From the NCBI GenBank assembly GCA_964571375.1, contig CAZNBL010000001.1, positions 1 through 64,000 of the forward strand: a stretch of 64,000 nt of DNA. Direction: 5' to 3'. Shown piece by piece: positions 32,318 through 42,646 of the stretch (positions within the stretch are counted from its first letter, which is position 1; every line of letters starts with the position of its first letter). The notes beneath the pieces are model-generated. The model was not told the origin of the DNA and made no database searches. It saw only the letters and a program-made list of their open reading frames with translations. Made by a program: the position numbers and the translations under genes. This DNA is from JAFTYR01 sp964571375. GTDB lineage: Bacteria > Pseudomonadota > Gammaproteobacteria > Burkholderiales > Burkholderiaceae_F.

Positions 32318-32360
32318 AAAAGCCCGTTCTTGAACTCTTTCAAGAACGGGCTTTTATTTT
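32318..32360. terminator. Bidirectional terminator between hslR and hemB
   Basis: AAAAGCCCGTTCTTG (32318-32332) pairs perfectly with CAAGAACGGGCTTTT (32341-32355), with T-runs on both strands. It serves the convergent hslR (+) and hemB (-). A second hairpin CTGAGAGGC/GCCTCTCAG (about 32380-32401) lies next to the hemB stop. Confidence 0.92.
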
Positions 32361-32413
32361 TAGACCGCTATAGAGCGTCTCTGAGAGGCTTTCGCCTCTC
32401 AGGTGGTATCTTT

Positions 32414-34116
<1,703 letters not shown>

Positions 34117-34314
34117 CGCAAATCCCGAGAAAGGGGTTTGAAAAATTTCGGCGGTTTACAGATAAACAAAAACCGCCGAAAGGCGGATAGTGGCATTGGT
34201 GCGGTGTGTCCGCAGATTGTGTTTTAAGCCACCGAACGATATTGAAATATCGAGTGTTTCGTGGCGAATTGTATACCGATTGAAGTCTCTATGCTCGGAA
34301 CTTTCAGGCGGTGC

Positions 34315-34338
34315 ATGCGGGCGGTAAACCGCCCGCAT
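34315..34338 (-). terminator. GC-rich hairpin after guaC
   Basis: ATGCGGGCGG (34315-34324) and CCGCCCGCAT (34329-34338) make a 10-bp stem 23 bp past the guaC stop. On the minus strand no T-run follows, so termination efficiency is uncertain. The remaining spacer to engB (34117-34314) holds a short palindrome CGATATT/AATATCG near 34236-34251 and no gene. Confidence 0.5.
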
Positions 34339-34360
34339 AACGCTTACGGATTAAGTCGGA

Positions 34361-35401
34361 TTACGACTTACCGAAAACTTCGTTGAGCTGCTGAGTCACA
34401 CGAACGAAAGTTGTGCGCTTTGTAAGCTCTCTGAGGCGCTTGGCACCGACGTAGGTGCAGGCAGAGCGAACGCCGCCGAGGATGTCCTGGACGGTGTTTT
34501 CAACCGGGCCGCGGTCCGGAATATGAACAGTCTTACCTTCGGCAGCACGGTACTTGGCAACGCCGCCGGCATACTTGTCCATAGCGGACTTGCTGCTCAT
34601 ACCGTAGAAAGCACGGAACTTCTGGCCGTCCTTTTCGATAACTTCGCCGCCGCATTCTTCGTGACCGGCAAACATACCGCCGAGCATAACGAAGTCAGCA
34701 CCGGCACCGAATGCCTTGGCAACGTCGCCGGGGCGTGTGCAGCCGCCGTCAGCACAGATGTGACCGCCGAGACCGTGTGCTGCGTCGGCACATTCGATGA
34801 TGGCGGAGAGTTGCGGATAACCGACACCTGTCATCTTACGTGTAGTGCAGACAGAGCCCGGACCGATACCGACCTTGACGATGTCAGCGCCGGCAAGGAT
34901 GAGTTCTTCGGTCATGTCGCCTGTAACAACGTTACCGGCCATGATGACGAGATTCGGGTAGTCGCTGCGCATCTTCTTGACGAAGTCGACAAATGCTTCT
35001 GTGTAGCCGTTGGCAACGTCGATGCAGAGGTAGCGGATAGAGCCCGGAGCGGCCTTCATGACTTCCTGGAACTTCTTCAGGTCGGCTTCGCCGATACCGA
35101 GAGAGTAGAAAGCGCTGCTCTTGTTTTCGAGAGCAGAGAAGAAGTCGATGTACTGCTGAGCATCGTAGTGCTTGTGCAGAGCAACGGACATATCGTGCTT
35201 GCCGAGAGCTTCGGCCATTTCGAATGTACCTGTTGTATCCATGTTGGCGGAGATAACCGGAATGCCAACGTAATCGACACCGCTGTTGCGGAAAGTGAAA
35301 GATCTCAGCAAATCAACTTTGGATCGGCTGGACAGCGTGGAACGCTTCGGACGGATCAAAACGTCTTTGAAATCAAGCTTGATTTCGTTCTCGATGTGCA
35401 T
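34361..35401 (-). CDS. guaC: GMP reductase
   Basis: GuaC converts GMP to IMP using NADPH, recycling guanine nucleotides to adenine nucleotides. The 346-residue protein starts [21 protein letters not shown], close to E. coli GuaC, behind gaggactcc; an open extension of 17 codons upstream is not conserved. The catalytic loop [17 protein letters not shown] (Cys near 186) and the GG-type phosphate site [14 protein letters not shown] are intact. It belongs to the IMPDH/GMPR barrel family; length and the GSVCTTRKM loop favour GuaC over GuaB. Confidence 0.95.
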   Translation of the reverse strand: MHIENEIKLDFKDVLIRPKRSTLSSRSKVDLLRSFTFRNSGVDYVGIPVISANMDTTGTFEMAEALGKHDMSVALHKHYDAQQYIDFFSALENKSSAFYSLGIGEADLKKFQEVMKAAPGSIRYLCIDVANGYTEAFVDFVKKMRSDYPNLVIMAGNVVTGDMTEELILAGADIVKVGIGPGSVCTTRKMTGVGYPQLSAIIECADAAHGLGGHICADGGCTRPGDVAKAFGAGADFVMLGGMFAGHEECGGEVIEKDGQKFRAFYGMSSKSAMDKYAGGVAKYRAAEGKTVHIPDRGPVENTVQDILGGVRSACTYVGAKRLRELTKRTTFVRVTQQLNEVFGKS

Positions 35402-35504
35402 GGAGTCCTCTTCAATGGAATTTAAAAACACAACGATTACCCATTGTGCCATGAAAAATGTCCATTTTTACGAAGAGGACTTACTGTTACATTTAGTTTT
35501 TAAA

Positions 35505-36782
35505 TTACGGAAGAATGCACTCTGTGGCGTAGAGGTCCGAATAGGACTCTCTCGGGCGGATGAGGTGAATCTCATCGCCGTCGACCATAATTTCTGCCGG
35601 GCGGCAGCGGGTGTTGTAGTTGGAAGCCATGCTCATACCGTAGGCACCAGCGCTCAAAACTGCGATCTTGTCGCCGGGCTGAACATTGAGGCTTCTGTCT
35701 TGGGCGAGCCAGTCACCGCTTTCACAAACTGGACCGACGATATCCCAAACAGCTTCTTCACCTTCTCTGACTGTAACGGGAACCACCTGCATCCATGCCT
35801 GATAGAGCGTCGGGCGGATCAGATCGTTCATTGCAGTATCGACGATGCAGAAGTTTTTGACTTCACCGCGCTTGAGGTACTCAACATTGGCGATAAGAGC
35901 ACCTGCGTTGCCGACCATGGATCGACCGGCTTCGAAAATCATCTCGAGATTGCCGTAGCCGTTGTCTACCAAGATCTTACGAAGACCGCTGACGAGCTCG
36001 GAAGCGTGCGGAGGTGTTTCATCGTCGTAGCGGATGCCGAGGCCGCCGCCGAAGTCGATGTGTTCAAGTTCGATGCCCTTTTCGCGCATGGCGTTCATCA
36101 GATCGATGAGCTTGTGGCATGCGTCGAAGAACGGAGTGATGTCGGTGAGCTGAGAGCCGATATGGCAGTCGATACCGGTGATCTTGATCTGTTCGGGGAA
36201 CTCGGCGGCGCGTTCGTAGAGACCGAGAGCCTGCTCGTAGGCTACACCGAACTTATTCTTTTTCAGACCGGTGGAAATGTACGGATGAGTCTTGGCATCA
36301 ACGTTCGGATTGACGCGAAGCGAGATGCGGGCCTGTTTGCCTGTGTCACGGGCTACTTCTACGATGCGGTCGAGCTCGGGGATTGATTCGATGTTGAAGC
36401 AGTAGATGTCGGCTTCAAGAGCATCAGCGATGTCGCGGCGGGTTTTGCCGACACCGGAGAAAATGACTTTGCGTGTATCGCCGCCGGCTGCTTTGACGCG
36501 TGCAAGTTCGCCGCCCGAGACGATATCGAAGCCTGCGCCGAGGCGGGCGAGCAGGTTGATTACGGCAAGATTGGAGTTTGCCTTGAGCGCATAACACATC
36601 AGGTGCGGAATGCCTTCGAGCGCATCGCTGTAGCTGCGGAAGGCATTTTCAATAGCCTTGCGGGAGTAGACATAAAGCGGTGTGCCGAACTGTTCGGCGG
36701 CCTGTTCGAGATTGACGCCTTCGCAGAAAAGCGTGCGGCCTTCCCAGTGGAAGGCTTCATCGGAAGGGAGATTCAGATTCAT
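35505..36782 (-). CDS. lysA: Diaminopimelate decarboxylase
   Basis: LysA removes CO2 from meso-diaminopimelate to give lysine, using PLP. The 425-residue protein has the PLP lysine in CYALKANSNLAV (about 62), the GGG phosphate loop HIDFGGGLGIRYDDE, substrate-site EAGRSMVGNAG, and the active-site Cys in GPVCESGDWLA. A TTG three codons earlier is a possible start; I prefer the ATG at 36782. It follows lptM on the same strand, an order conserved in betaproteobacteria. Confidence 0.95.
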   Translation of the reverse strand: MNLNLPSDEAFHWEGRTLFCEGVNLEQAAEQFGTPLYVYSRKAIENAFRSYSDALEGIPHLMCYALKANSNLAVINLLARLGAGFDIVSGGELARVKAAGGDTRKVIFSGVGKTRRDIADALEADIYCFNIESIPELDRIVEVARDTGKQARISLRVNPNVDAKTHPYISTGLKKNKFGVAYEQALGLYERAAEFPEQIKITGIDCHIGSQLTDITPFFDACHKLIDLMNAMREKGIELEHIDFGGGLGIRYDDETPPHASELVSGLRKILVDNGYGNLEMIFEAGRSMVGNAGALIANVEYLKRGEVKNFCIVDTAMNDLIRPTLYQAWMQVVPVTVREGEEAVWDIVGPVCESGDWLAQDRSLNVQPGDKIAVLSAGAYGMSMASNYNTRCRPAEIMVDGDEIHLIRPRESYSDLYATECILP

Positions 36783-36848
36783 GTTGTTCAAAGTGATTTC
36801 GGATGGATCGGACTGCGGCGGACGAACCGCTGAGCCGATACATCACAG

Positions 36849-37055
36849 TTATTTTTCAGATTCGTAGGCAATCGTGTCTTTTTCGGCAGGTTCGGAACCC
36901 GTAGCCTGCTGTCTCATCTCATCGATGGACTTCTCGATACGGCTCAGATAAGCGTTGGTGGGATCGTCCGGCAGATAGAGTTCGCCTTTAATGCCGCATC
37001 CTGTCAGAAACAAGAAGAGACAAGGAAAGAATAAAATGACCGTACGTTTCAACAT
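36849..37055 (-). CDS. lptM: Small lipoprotein, LptM (YifL/LppL)-like
   Basis: LptM is a small outer-membrane lipoprotein that helps fold the LPS translocon LptD/LptE. This 68-residue protein has a lipoprotein signal (LKRTVILFFPCLFLFLTGC, lipobox LTGC) and directly after the Cys the family motif GIKGELYLPDDP (compare GLKGPLYFPP in E. coli). The tail is charged and low complexity. It stands between lysA and the divergent cyaY, as in related genomes. The symbol rests on this short motif and context. Confidence 0.8.
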   Translation of the reverse strand: MLKRTVILFFPCLFLFLTGCGIKGELYLPDDPTNAYLSRIEKSIDEMRQQATGSEPAEKDTIAYESEK

Positions 37056-37071
37056 AATGATTAAACCTAAC

Positions 37072-37365
37072 ATGACAGATAGTGAATTTCTCGAGTTGGC
37101 AGGGAAAACATTCGACCGCCTTTCAGGTGAGTTGGAAGAACTCGATCCCGATTTAGATATCCTCGAAGAAGGTCATATTTTATCTATTGAAAGCGAAGAA
37201 GGGGTCAGACTGGTCCTGAATATTCAGGAAGCAATGCATCAGATTTGGCTTGCCGGCCCCTTAGGCGGTTTCCGCTATGACGCAGACGAACAGGGTGTCT
37301 GGCGCAATACGCGCACTCAGGCCGTATTGAAGGACGATGTTCTCGCAGCTCTCGGAGTTAAATAA
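37072..37365 (+). CDS. cyaY: Iron-binding frataxin homologue CyaY
   Basis: CyaY binds iron and modulates Fe-S cluster assembly by IscS. Start 37072 gives MTDSEFLELAGKTFDRLSGE, 97 residues, the normal length; earlier in-frame starts overlap lptM on the other strand. The acidic first helix (ELEELDPDLDILEEG) and the strand HQIWLAGPLGGFRYD are the family features. The start lies 17 bp from the divergent lptM start. folP begins 3 bp after the stop. Confidence 0.93.
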   Translation: MTDSEFLELAGKTFDRLSGELEELDPDLDILEEGHILSIESEEGVRLVLNIQEAMHQIWLAGPLGGFRYDADEQGVWRNTRTQAVLKDDVLAALGVK

Positions 37366-37367
37366 GC

Positions 37368-38216
37368 ATGACAGCAGCAAAAGTTTGGAAGTGCGGTGCC
37401 TTCGATATCGATTTAACTCAGCCGAAGATTATGGGCATCGTTAATGTAACGCCTGATTCCTTCAGTGACGGCGGTCTTTGGGCAACGCATGAGAGAGCGG
37501 TCGAACATGCGATGCAGCTTAAGGCAGAGGGTGCCGATATTTTGGATATCGGCGGTGAATCGACAAGACCGGGCAGCGAAGCTGTGCCGCTTGAAGTAGA
37601 ACTCGAACGCGTGATTCCTGTGGTTGAGGCTCTGAGGGATTGCGGTCTGCCGCTTTCAGTGGACACCACCAAGCCCGCAGTAATGAGAGAAGCTGCTCGA
37701 GCAGGAGCCGTCATCATCAACGATATTAACGGTTTGCGCGAAGCCGGTGCCAGAGAGGCAGTGGCCGAAACGGACTGCGGTGTTTGCATCATGCATATGC
37801 AGGGACAGCCCCGCACCATGCAGAATGCCCCGAAGTATGAAGATCTGATGGGCGAAGTGCTCGGGTTCTTGACCGATGAAGCCCGTGCGCTTGAAGCGCT
37901 CGGTGTTGCCAAAGAACGTATTTGCATCGATCCCGGATTCGGTTTCGGTAAAACGGTTTCGCAGAATTTCGAACTGCTTGCCCGTACAGAAGAATTTGTA
38001 GCTACCGGCTACCCGGTGCTCTACGGAATGAGCCGTAAATCCAGTCTGGGAGCTGTAACGGGGCTATCGGACCCTAAGGAACGGGTGATACCATCCGTAG
38101 TAGCTCATCTGCTTGCCGCAAAGCGCGGTGCACAGATATTACGTGTTCACGATGTGGCTGCCACGATCCAGGGCATACGCATTTGGCAGAGCACAGAACA
38201 CTACAAGGAGATTTAA
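37368..38216 (+). CDS. folP: Dihydropteroate synthase
   Basis: FolP joins p-aminobenzoate and dihydropterin pyrophosphate in folate synthesis; it is the sulfonamide target. The 282-residue TIM-barrel protein has IMGIVNVTPDSFSDGG (about 21-36), DIGGESTRPGSEAVP (about 61-75), NDINGL, and IDPGFGFGKT. The sulfonamide loops look regular. It is packed tightly between cyaY and glmM. Confidence 0.96.
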   Translation: MTAAKVWKCGAFDIDLTQPKIMGIVNVTPDSFSDGGLWATHERAVEHAMQLKAEGADILDIGGESTRPGSEAVPLEVELERVIPVVEALRDCGLPLSVDTTKPAVMREAARAGAVIINDINGLREAGAREAVAETDCGVCIMHMQGQPRTMQNAPKYEDLMGEVLGFLTDEARALEALGVAKERICIDPGFGFGKTVSQNFELLARTEEFVATGYPVLYGMSRKSSLGAVTGLSDPKERVIPSVVAHLLAAKRGAQILRVHDVAATIQGIRIWQSTEHYKEI

Positions 38217-38219
38217 TAA

Positions 38220-39551
38220 ATGAGCCGTAAATATTTCGGAACCGACGGTGTCAGAGGTTTTGTCGGTAAGAATCCGATTACACCGGAATTTGCACTGTTG
38301 CTCGCACAGGCTGCAGGCCGTGTTTTCAAGCGCAATGCCGGTGATGACGAAGTCACGGTTTTTATCGGTAAAGATACCCGTGTTTCCGGTTATATGCTTG
38401 AAGCTGCTCTGCAGGCTGGCTTTCTGAGCGCCGGCGTTAATGTTGTTCTCGGCGGTCCGCTTCCTACTCCGGGCGTAGCTTATTTGACACGCGCTCTGCG
38501 TCTTACCGCAGGTGTTGTGATTTCTGCTTCCCACAATCCGTTCCATGATAACGGCATCAAGTTCTTCTCTGCTCACGGCACGAAGCTGCCCGATGAAGTT
38601 GAAGAAGAGATCGAAGCCGAAATGGACCGCGGTTACGAGTGCGTAGACAGCTCCAAGCTCGGTAAAGCCAAGCGTCTCGACGATGCTGCCGGCCGTTATA
38701 CAGAGTTCTGCAAGAGTACGATTTCTTCCGATGTCGACCTCAAGGGAATGAAGCTTTATGTGGACGCATCCAACGGTGCCGCTTACCACATCGCTCCTGA
38801 TGTCTATCACGAACTCGGCGCAACAGTGGTTGCCGACGGCAACAAGCCCGACGGATTCAATATCAACGAAGGCTGCGGTGCAACTCATACCGAAACCCTG
38901 CCTGAGCGCGTCAAGGCTGCGGGCTGCGATCTCGGTATCGCTCTTGACGGTGATGCAGACCGACTCATCATGGCCGACCAGAATCAGGTGTTCAACGGCG
39001 ATCAGTTGCTGTTCCTCATCGCACGCTGTCGTATGGCCAGAAGAGGTCTCGACGGTGTGGTCGGTACGCTTATGACGAACTTTGCCGTCGAAAAGCGCTT
39101 CAATGATCTCAACATTCCGTTCTACCGCGCCAAGGTCGGTGACCGATATGTACTCGAAGTCATGAAGGAAAAAGGTATTCTGCTGGGCGGCGAAGGTTCC
39201 GGTCACGTTATCGTGCTTGATAAGCAGACAACGGGCGACGGTATCGTTACCAGCTTGCAGGTACTTTCTGCTCTGAAGCGAAGCGGTAAGACACTGGCCG
39301 AATACATTTCGGATCTGGAACTCACGCCGCAGGTGCTGATTAACTGCCGATATGCCGAAGGCTACGACTGGAAACAGGATGAAGCGCTTGCCGAAGAAGT
39401 TCGCAAGGCCGAAGCTGAACTCGGACGAGAAGGCCGTGTGCTGATCCGTGCTTCCGGTACCGAACCGCTTATCCGCGTTATGGTTGAAGCAACTGACGGA
39501 GCATTGGCCAAGACGCTTGCAGAGCGCATCGCCGCCAAAATTCCCGCATAA
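38220..39551 (+). CDS. glmM: Phosphoglucosamine mutase
   Basis: GlmM interconverts glucosamine-6- and glucosamine-1-phosphate for peptidoglycan and LPS precursors. The 443-residue protein starts [20 protein letters not shown]. It contains the phosphoserine loop [19 protein letters not shown] (Ser near 103), the metal loop LDGDADRL (about 241-248), and the sugar and phosphate sites GGEGSGHVI and [12 protein letters not shown]. folP-glmM is a common proteobacterial pair. Confidence 0.98.
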   Translation: MSRKYFGTDGVRGFVGKNPITPEFALLLAQAAGRVFKRNAGDDEVTVFIGKDTRVSGYMLEAALQAGFLSAGVNVVLGGPLPTPGVAYLTRALRLTAGVVISASHNPFHDNGIKFFSAHGTKLPDEVEEEIEAEMDRGYECVDSSKLGKAKRLDDAAGRYTEFCKSTISSDVDLKGMKLYVDASNGAAYHIAPDVYHELGATVVADGNKPDGFNINEGCGATHTETLPERVKAAGCDLGIALDGDADRLIMADQNQVFNGDQLLFLIARCRMARRGLDGVVGTLMTNFAVEKRFNDLNIPFYRAKVGDRYVLEVMKEKGILLGGEGSGHVIVLDKQTTGDGIVTSLQVLSALKRSGKTLAEYISDLELTPQVLINCRYAEGYDWKQDEALAEEVRKAEAELGREGRVLIRASGTEPLIRVMVEATDGALAKTLAERIAAKIPA

Positions 39552-39584
39552 CGTCATTTAAATGTCATATGGCTCGTTTATGCT
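39551..39584 (+). promoter_or_regulatory. Pho box and -10 element before phoB
   Basis: Two PhoB half-sites, ACGTCAT (39551-39557) and ATGTCAT (39562-39568), are spaced 11 bp start to start with TTAA between them, the geometry of a Pho box (consensus CTGTCAT-N4-CTGTCAT). A -10-like TATGCT (39579-39584) starts 10 bp past the second half-site, as at known PhoB-activated promoters. Autoactivation of phoBR is the likely meaning. Confidence 0.75.
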
Positions 39585-39618
39585 TCATTCCCGCAAAGTG
39601 AATTGAGAAAAATCTGTT

Positions 39619-40311
39619 ATGAGCATCAATGTACTTATCGTAGAAGATGAACCGGCCATTCAGGAATTGATTGCCTACACGTGCCGCACCAGCGGGTTTG
39701 AGGTGGCACGTGCCGGCAATGTCAGCGACGCCCGACTCATTCTGGAAGCTAAGCTTCCGGATGTGGTGTTGCTTGACTGGATGCTTCCGGACTGTTCTGG
39801 TTTGGAGTGGTTGCGTCAGCTTCGTAAGGCCGATGCAACCAAGACGCTTCCGGTCATTATGCTGACTGCCAAAGGTCAGGAAGACGATAAAGTTGCCGGC
39901 CTGGAAGCAGGAGCCGACGACTATGTCGTCAAGCCGTTCTCTCCGAGAGAACTGGTTGCCCGTATCCGTACAGCTGTGCGCCGCAACGGCGGCGATCTCG
40001 ACAAAGACAGTAAGATTGTCTGCGGCAATATTTCAATTGATTCCGAGCGTTTTGAAGCCAGAGTGGGAGAAGACCAACTCAAGCTTTCCGTGGTGGAATT
40101 CAAGATTCTTTCTCTGTTTGCAAGCCATCCGGGCCGCGTTTATTCCCGTCAGCAGGTAATCGACAAGGTATGGGGTTACGGAGCTTGTATCGATGAGCGC
40201 ACGGTCGACGTCCATATGTTGCGTCTTCGCAAACACTTGGCCGGTACCGCTGCAGAAAACTTCATTGAAACCGTCCGCGGTCTCGGCTATAGGGCTGCGG
40301 AACCGAGCTGA
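39619..40311 (+). CDS. phoB: Phosphate regulon response regulator PhoB
   Basis: PhoB activates phosphate-starvation genes after phosphorylation by PhoR. The 230-residue protein has a receiver domain (acidic pair DE near 10, phosphoacceptor D in VVLLDWMLPD near 54, Lys in GADDYVVKPFSPREL near 106) and an OmpR-type winged-helix domain (RVYSRQQVIDKVWGY ... ERTVDVHMLRLRKHL). phoR follows after 5 bp. No pst genes are in the window. Confidence 0.95.
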   Translation: MSINVLIVEDEPAIQELIAYTCRTSGFEVARAGNVSDARLILEAKLPDVVLLDWMLPDCSGLEWLRQLRKADATKTLPVIMLTAKGQEDDKVAGLEAGADDYVVKPFSPRELVARIRTAVRRNGGDLDKDSKIVCGNISIDSERFEARVGEDQLKLSVVEFKILSLFASHPGRVYSRQQVIDKVWGYGACIDERTVDVHMLRLRKHLAGTAAENFIETVRGLGYRAAEPS

Positions 40312-40316
40312 AACTT

Positions 40317-41615
40317 ATGATCCAAAAATTTCTGCACTACGGTTATACCTCCGTTGTCTGTGCACTCGGTGTAGGAGTTGTTTCAGGCTGCATTTGGGGG
40401 CTGACTGCAGGACTGACGGTGTCGCTGGCAGGCGTCCTTCTGCTTTTCATTCTTCATCTGTACTACTTCAAGATCTTTATCTGCTGGCTGGAGTCGCCGA
40501 ATCTGACACCGCTTCCGAAAGTAGAGGGACTTTGGGGAAGTATTTTTGCGATGGTTTACAAGGCCCGTAAGAAAACAGAAAAGAATGCGGTAAAACTGCA
40601 CGAAAAAGAACAGCGTTTCCGTCAGACGCTTAATTCATTGCCTGACGGCGTGGTTCTTGTCCGCAAGCATTGGGAAATTGAGTTGCTGAATCCGACTGCC
40701 GAACGAGATTTCGGATTGGACGGTGTGCAGGACATCGGTAAGTTATTGACCGAGGTTTATAACGAACCGGAGTTTGTGACTTATCTGGAAGGCGGTGATT
40801 GGGAACAATCGATTATTTTGGAGCCGTCGGACGGACGAAAGATCGAACTGCATGTATTCCCGGCAGGAAAGAAGTATTGGATTGTCGTTTCCAGAGACGT
40901 TACTGAAACAATGCGTGTCGACGGCATGCGACGCGACTTTGTTGCTAATGTTTCTCATGAGCTTCGTACACCGCTCACCGTTATTAAAGGTTTTCTTGAG
41001 TTGCAGGGCGATAAGCCCGATGCCGATGAAGATGAAAAACTTCATTGGAAGATGATGGCCGATCAGGCAGAGCGCATGGGAGCTCTGGTGGATGATCTGC
41101 TGGCTCTCTCAAGATTGGAGAGAGATTCCGCTCCGGCAGTCAAAACTCGTGTAAATGCCCAGGAATTGCTGGAGAAAGTTGTCGAGGACGGCAACAGTCT
41201 CTCTCAGGGACGCCATACCGTCACGGTCGATCATGTTGATCCTTCCTACATGCTCTGCGATCCGAAGGAAATGCGCAGTGCGATTACCAACCTGGTGACC
41301 AATGCCGTACGCTACACACCGGACGGAGGCAAGATTCATGTGAGTTGGACGATAGATAAAGAGGGCGGTCATGTGGATGTTACCGACAACGGTATCGGTA
41401 TCGCTCCGGAAGATATCCCGCGCGTTACCGAGCGCTTCTATCGAGTCGATAAGTCCCGTTCGCGCGAAACGGGCGGTACCGGTCTCGGTTTGGCGATCGT
41501 CAAACATGTTCTCTTCCGTCATCAGGCCCAGCTGAAGATTGAATCGAAATTAGGTGAGGGTTCTACCTTCAGAATTCAGCTTCCGATGACCCGTGTAGAG
41601 CGAATTTCGGAATAA
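40317..41615 (+). CDS. phoR: Phosphate regulon sensor histidine kinase PhoR
   Basis: PhoR senses phosphate status through the Pst system and phosphorylates PhoB. The 432-residue protein has two N-terminal membrane helices (about 9-55) with little periplasmic loop, as in PhoR, a PAS domain (about 95-190), the dimerisation H-box [18 protein letters not shown] (His near 214), and an ATPase domain with N-box [20 protein letters not shown] and [13 protein letters not shown]. It is probably coupled to phoB. No terminator is obvious before the tRNA promoter. Confidence 0.94.
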   Translation: MIQKFLHYGYTSVVCALGVGVVSGCIWGLTAGLTVSLAGVLLLFILHLYYFKIFICWLESPNLTPLPKVEGLWGSIFAMVYKARKKTEKNAVKLHEKEQRFRQTLNSLPDGVVLVRKHWEIELLNPTAERDFGLDGVQDIGKLLTEVYNEPEFVTYLEGGDWEQSIILEPSDGRKIELHVFPAGKKYWIVVSRDVTETMRVDGMRRDFVANVSHELRTPLTVIKGFLELQGDKPDADEDEKLHWKMMADQAERMGALVDDLLALSRLERDSAPAVKTRVNAQELLEKVVEDGNSLSQGRHTVTVDHVDPSYMLCDPKEMRSAITNLVTNAVRYTPDGGKIHVSWTIDKEGGHVDVTDNGIGIAPEDIPRVTERFYRVDKSRSRETGGTGLGLAIVKHVLFRHQAQLKIESKLGEGSTFRIQLPMTRVERISE

Positions 41616-41649
41616 ATTTAAGAAAAATTCAAAAATTTTCGTTTTTCGC

Positions 41650-41678
41650 TTGCACAAAAAAAATAGCCGTGTTATATT
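41650..41678 (+). promoter_or_regulatory. Promoter of the tRNA cluster
   Basis: TTGCAC (41650-41655), 17-bp A-rich spacer, TATATT (41673-41678), about 10 bp before the first tRNA. One promoter can serve all three tRNAs. Confidence 0.8.
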
Positions 41679-41687
41679 TTCGTCTCT

Positions 41688-41764
41688 CGGGGTGTAGCGC
41701 AGCCCGGTAGCGCACCTGCTTTGGGAGCAGAGGGTCGGGAGTTCAAATCTCTCCACCCCGACCA
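41688..41764 (+). tRNA. tRNA-Pro (UGG)
   Basis: A 77-base cloverleaf with CGGGGTG / CACCCCG acceptor stem, anticodon loop TTTGGGA (anticodon TGG), T-loop GTTCAAATC, and an encoded 3' CCA. It is the first of three tRNAs in a row. Confidence 0.96.
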
Positions 41765-41804
41765 AGCAAATGCATCCCAAAGTTTCTGTTCGCAGATGAA
41801 TTAC

Positions 41805-41881
41805 CTGCCCGTAGCTCAGTTGGATAGAGCATCGGCCTTCTAAGCCGAGGGTCACAGGTTCGAATCCTGTCGGGCAGGCCA
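41805..41881 (+). tRNA. tRNA-Arg (UCU)
   Basis: A 77-base cloverleaf: acceptor CTGCCCG / CGGGCAG, D-arm AGCTCAGTTGGATAGAGC, anticodon loop CTTCTAA (anticodon TCT), T-loop GGTTCGAATCC, and encoded CCA. It reads AGA and AGG, which appear rarely in the highly expressed genes of this window. Confidence 0.96.
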
Positions 41882-41894
41882 GAAAGATTTTAGT

Positions 41895-41971
41895 GGTACG
41901 AGTAGCTCAGTTGGTAGAGTCCTGGATTGTGATTCCAGTTGTCGTGGGTTCGAGTCCCATCTCGTACCCCA
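41895..41971 (+). tRNA. tRNA-His (GUG)
   Basis: Acceptor GTACGAG / CTCGTAC, with the extra 5' G (position -1, base 41895) opposite C73, the identity mark of tRNA-His. Anticodon loop TTGTGAT (anticodon GTG), T-arm GTGGGTTCGAGTCCCAT, and encoded CCA. Confidence 0.96.
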
Positions 41972-41986
41972 CTTAATGTGGGGAAA

Positions 41987-42023
41987 GGCAGTCATCCAAA
42001 GAGGTGACTGCCTTTTGTTTTTT
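41987..42023 (+). terminator. Terminator of the tRNA cluster
   Basis: GGCAGTCA (41987-41994) pairs with TGACTGCC (42005-42012), followed by TTTTGTTTTTT. Confidence 0.92.
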
Positions 42024-42075
42024 CCACAGTCGTCTCTCGGTACAATGAGTTGGGTCAACCGCAAAGGAGCAGCTC

Positions 42076-42567
42076 ATGTACAAATTCCTCGCCTCCGTTT
42101 TATTCTTCTCTGTAGTAATGCCGGTCAGTGCACAGGATATCGGCAGAGCGATTACTCCGAGCGAAGAATGTTTCGCCTGCAACATGATTGTGTCGAAGTA
42201 CCCCGGACCTAAGGGGCAGATTGTTACCAAGGACGGAGTGATCCACAGTTTTTGTTCGGTTAAGTGCATGACATGCGCATATCTTTCCCGAGATAAACAC
42301 AATGTTTCCGACGTACTCGGCCACAATACAGAAGCGGTTGATTGGACCGCACCTTCCGATAAAGAATTTATTTCCCTTAAAGATGCCTATGTCGTGGTTG
42401 GCTCCGCAAAGCGGGCTACGATGGGTAAGTCCGTCGCACCGTTTAAAACAAAAGAGGCGGCAGAAAAATTTGCCGGAGAATTCGGCGGTGCGGTTTACGC
42501 CTGGCGTGATCTGACACCGGACGTACTCGGATGCCGCAAGCCTCGCAAAACCCCTGTACCTTTTTAA
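42076..42567 (+). CDS. NosL family copper-binding protein
   Basis: NosL proteins are copper chaperones, best known from nitrous-oxide reductase clusters. This 163-residue protein has a Sec signal peptide (YKFLASVLFFSVVMPVSAQ). The mature part holds the NosL core: a CxxCxM copper motif (CFACNM, about 34-39), SKYPGPKGQIV, and a second Cys-rich stretch SFCSVKCMTCAYL. Most NosL are lipoproteins; here no lipobox is visible. No nos genes are near, so it may serve another copper or haem-copper enzyme. Confidence 0.75.
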   Translation: MYKFLASVLFFSVVMPVSAQDIGRAITPSEECFACNMIVSKYPGPKGQIVTKDGVIHSFCSVKCMTCAYLSRDKHNVSDVLGHNTEAVDWTAPSDKEFISLKDAYVVVGSAKRATMGKSVAPFKTKEAAEKFAGEFGGAVYAWRDLTPDVLGCRKPRKTPVPF

Positions 42568-42646
42568 AGAGACATGCATCGGTCGGCGGTGTTGTGATGC
42601 CTGAGGGTGTCATGCGCTGCCGTTTTTCGTTTGCAGGAGATTTTCC

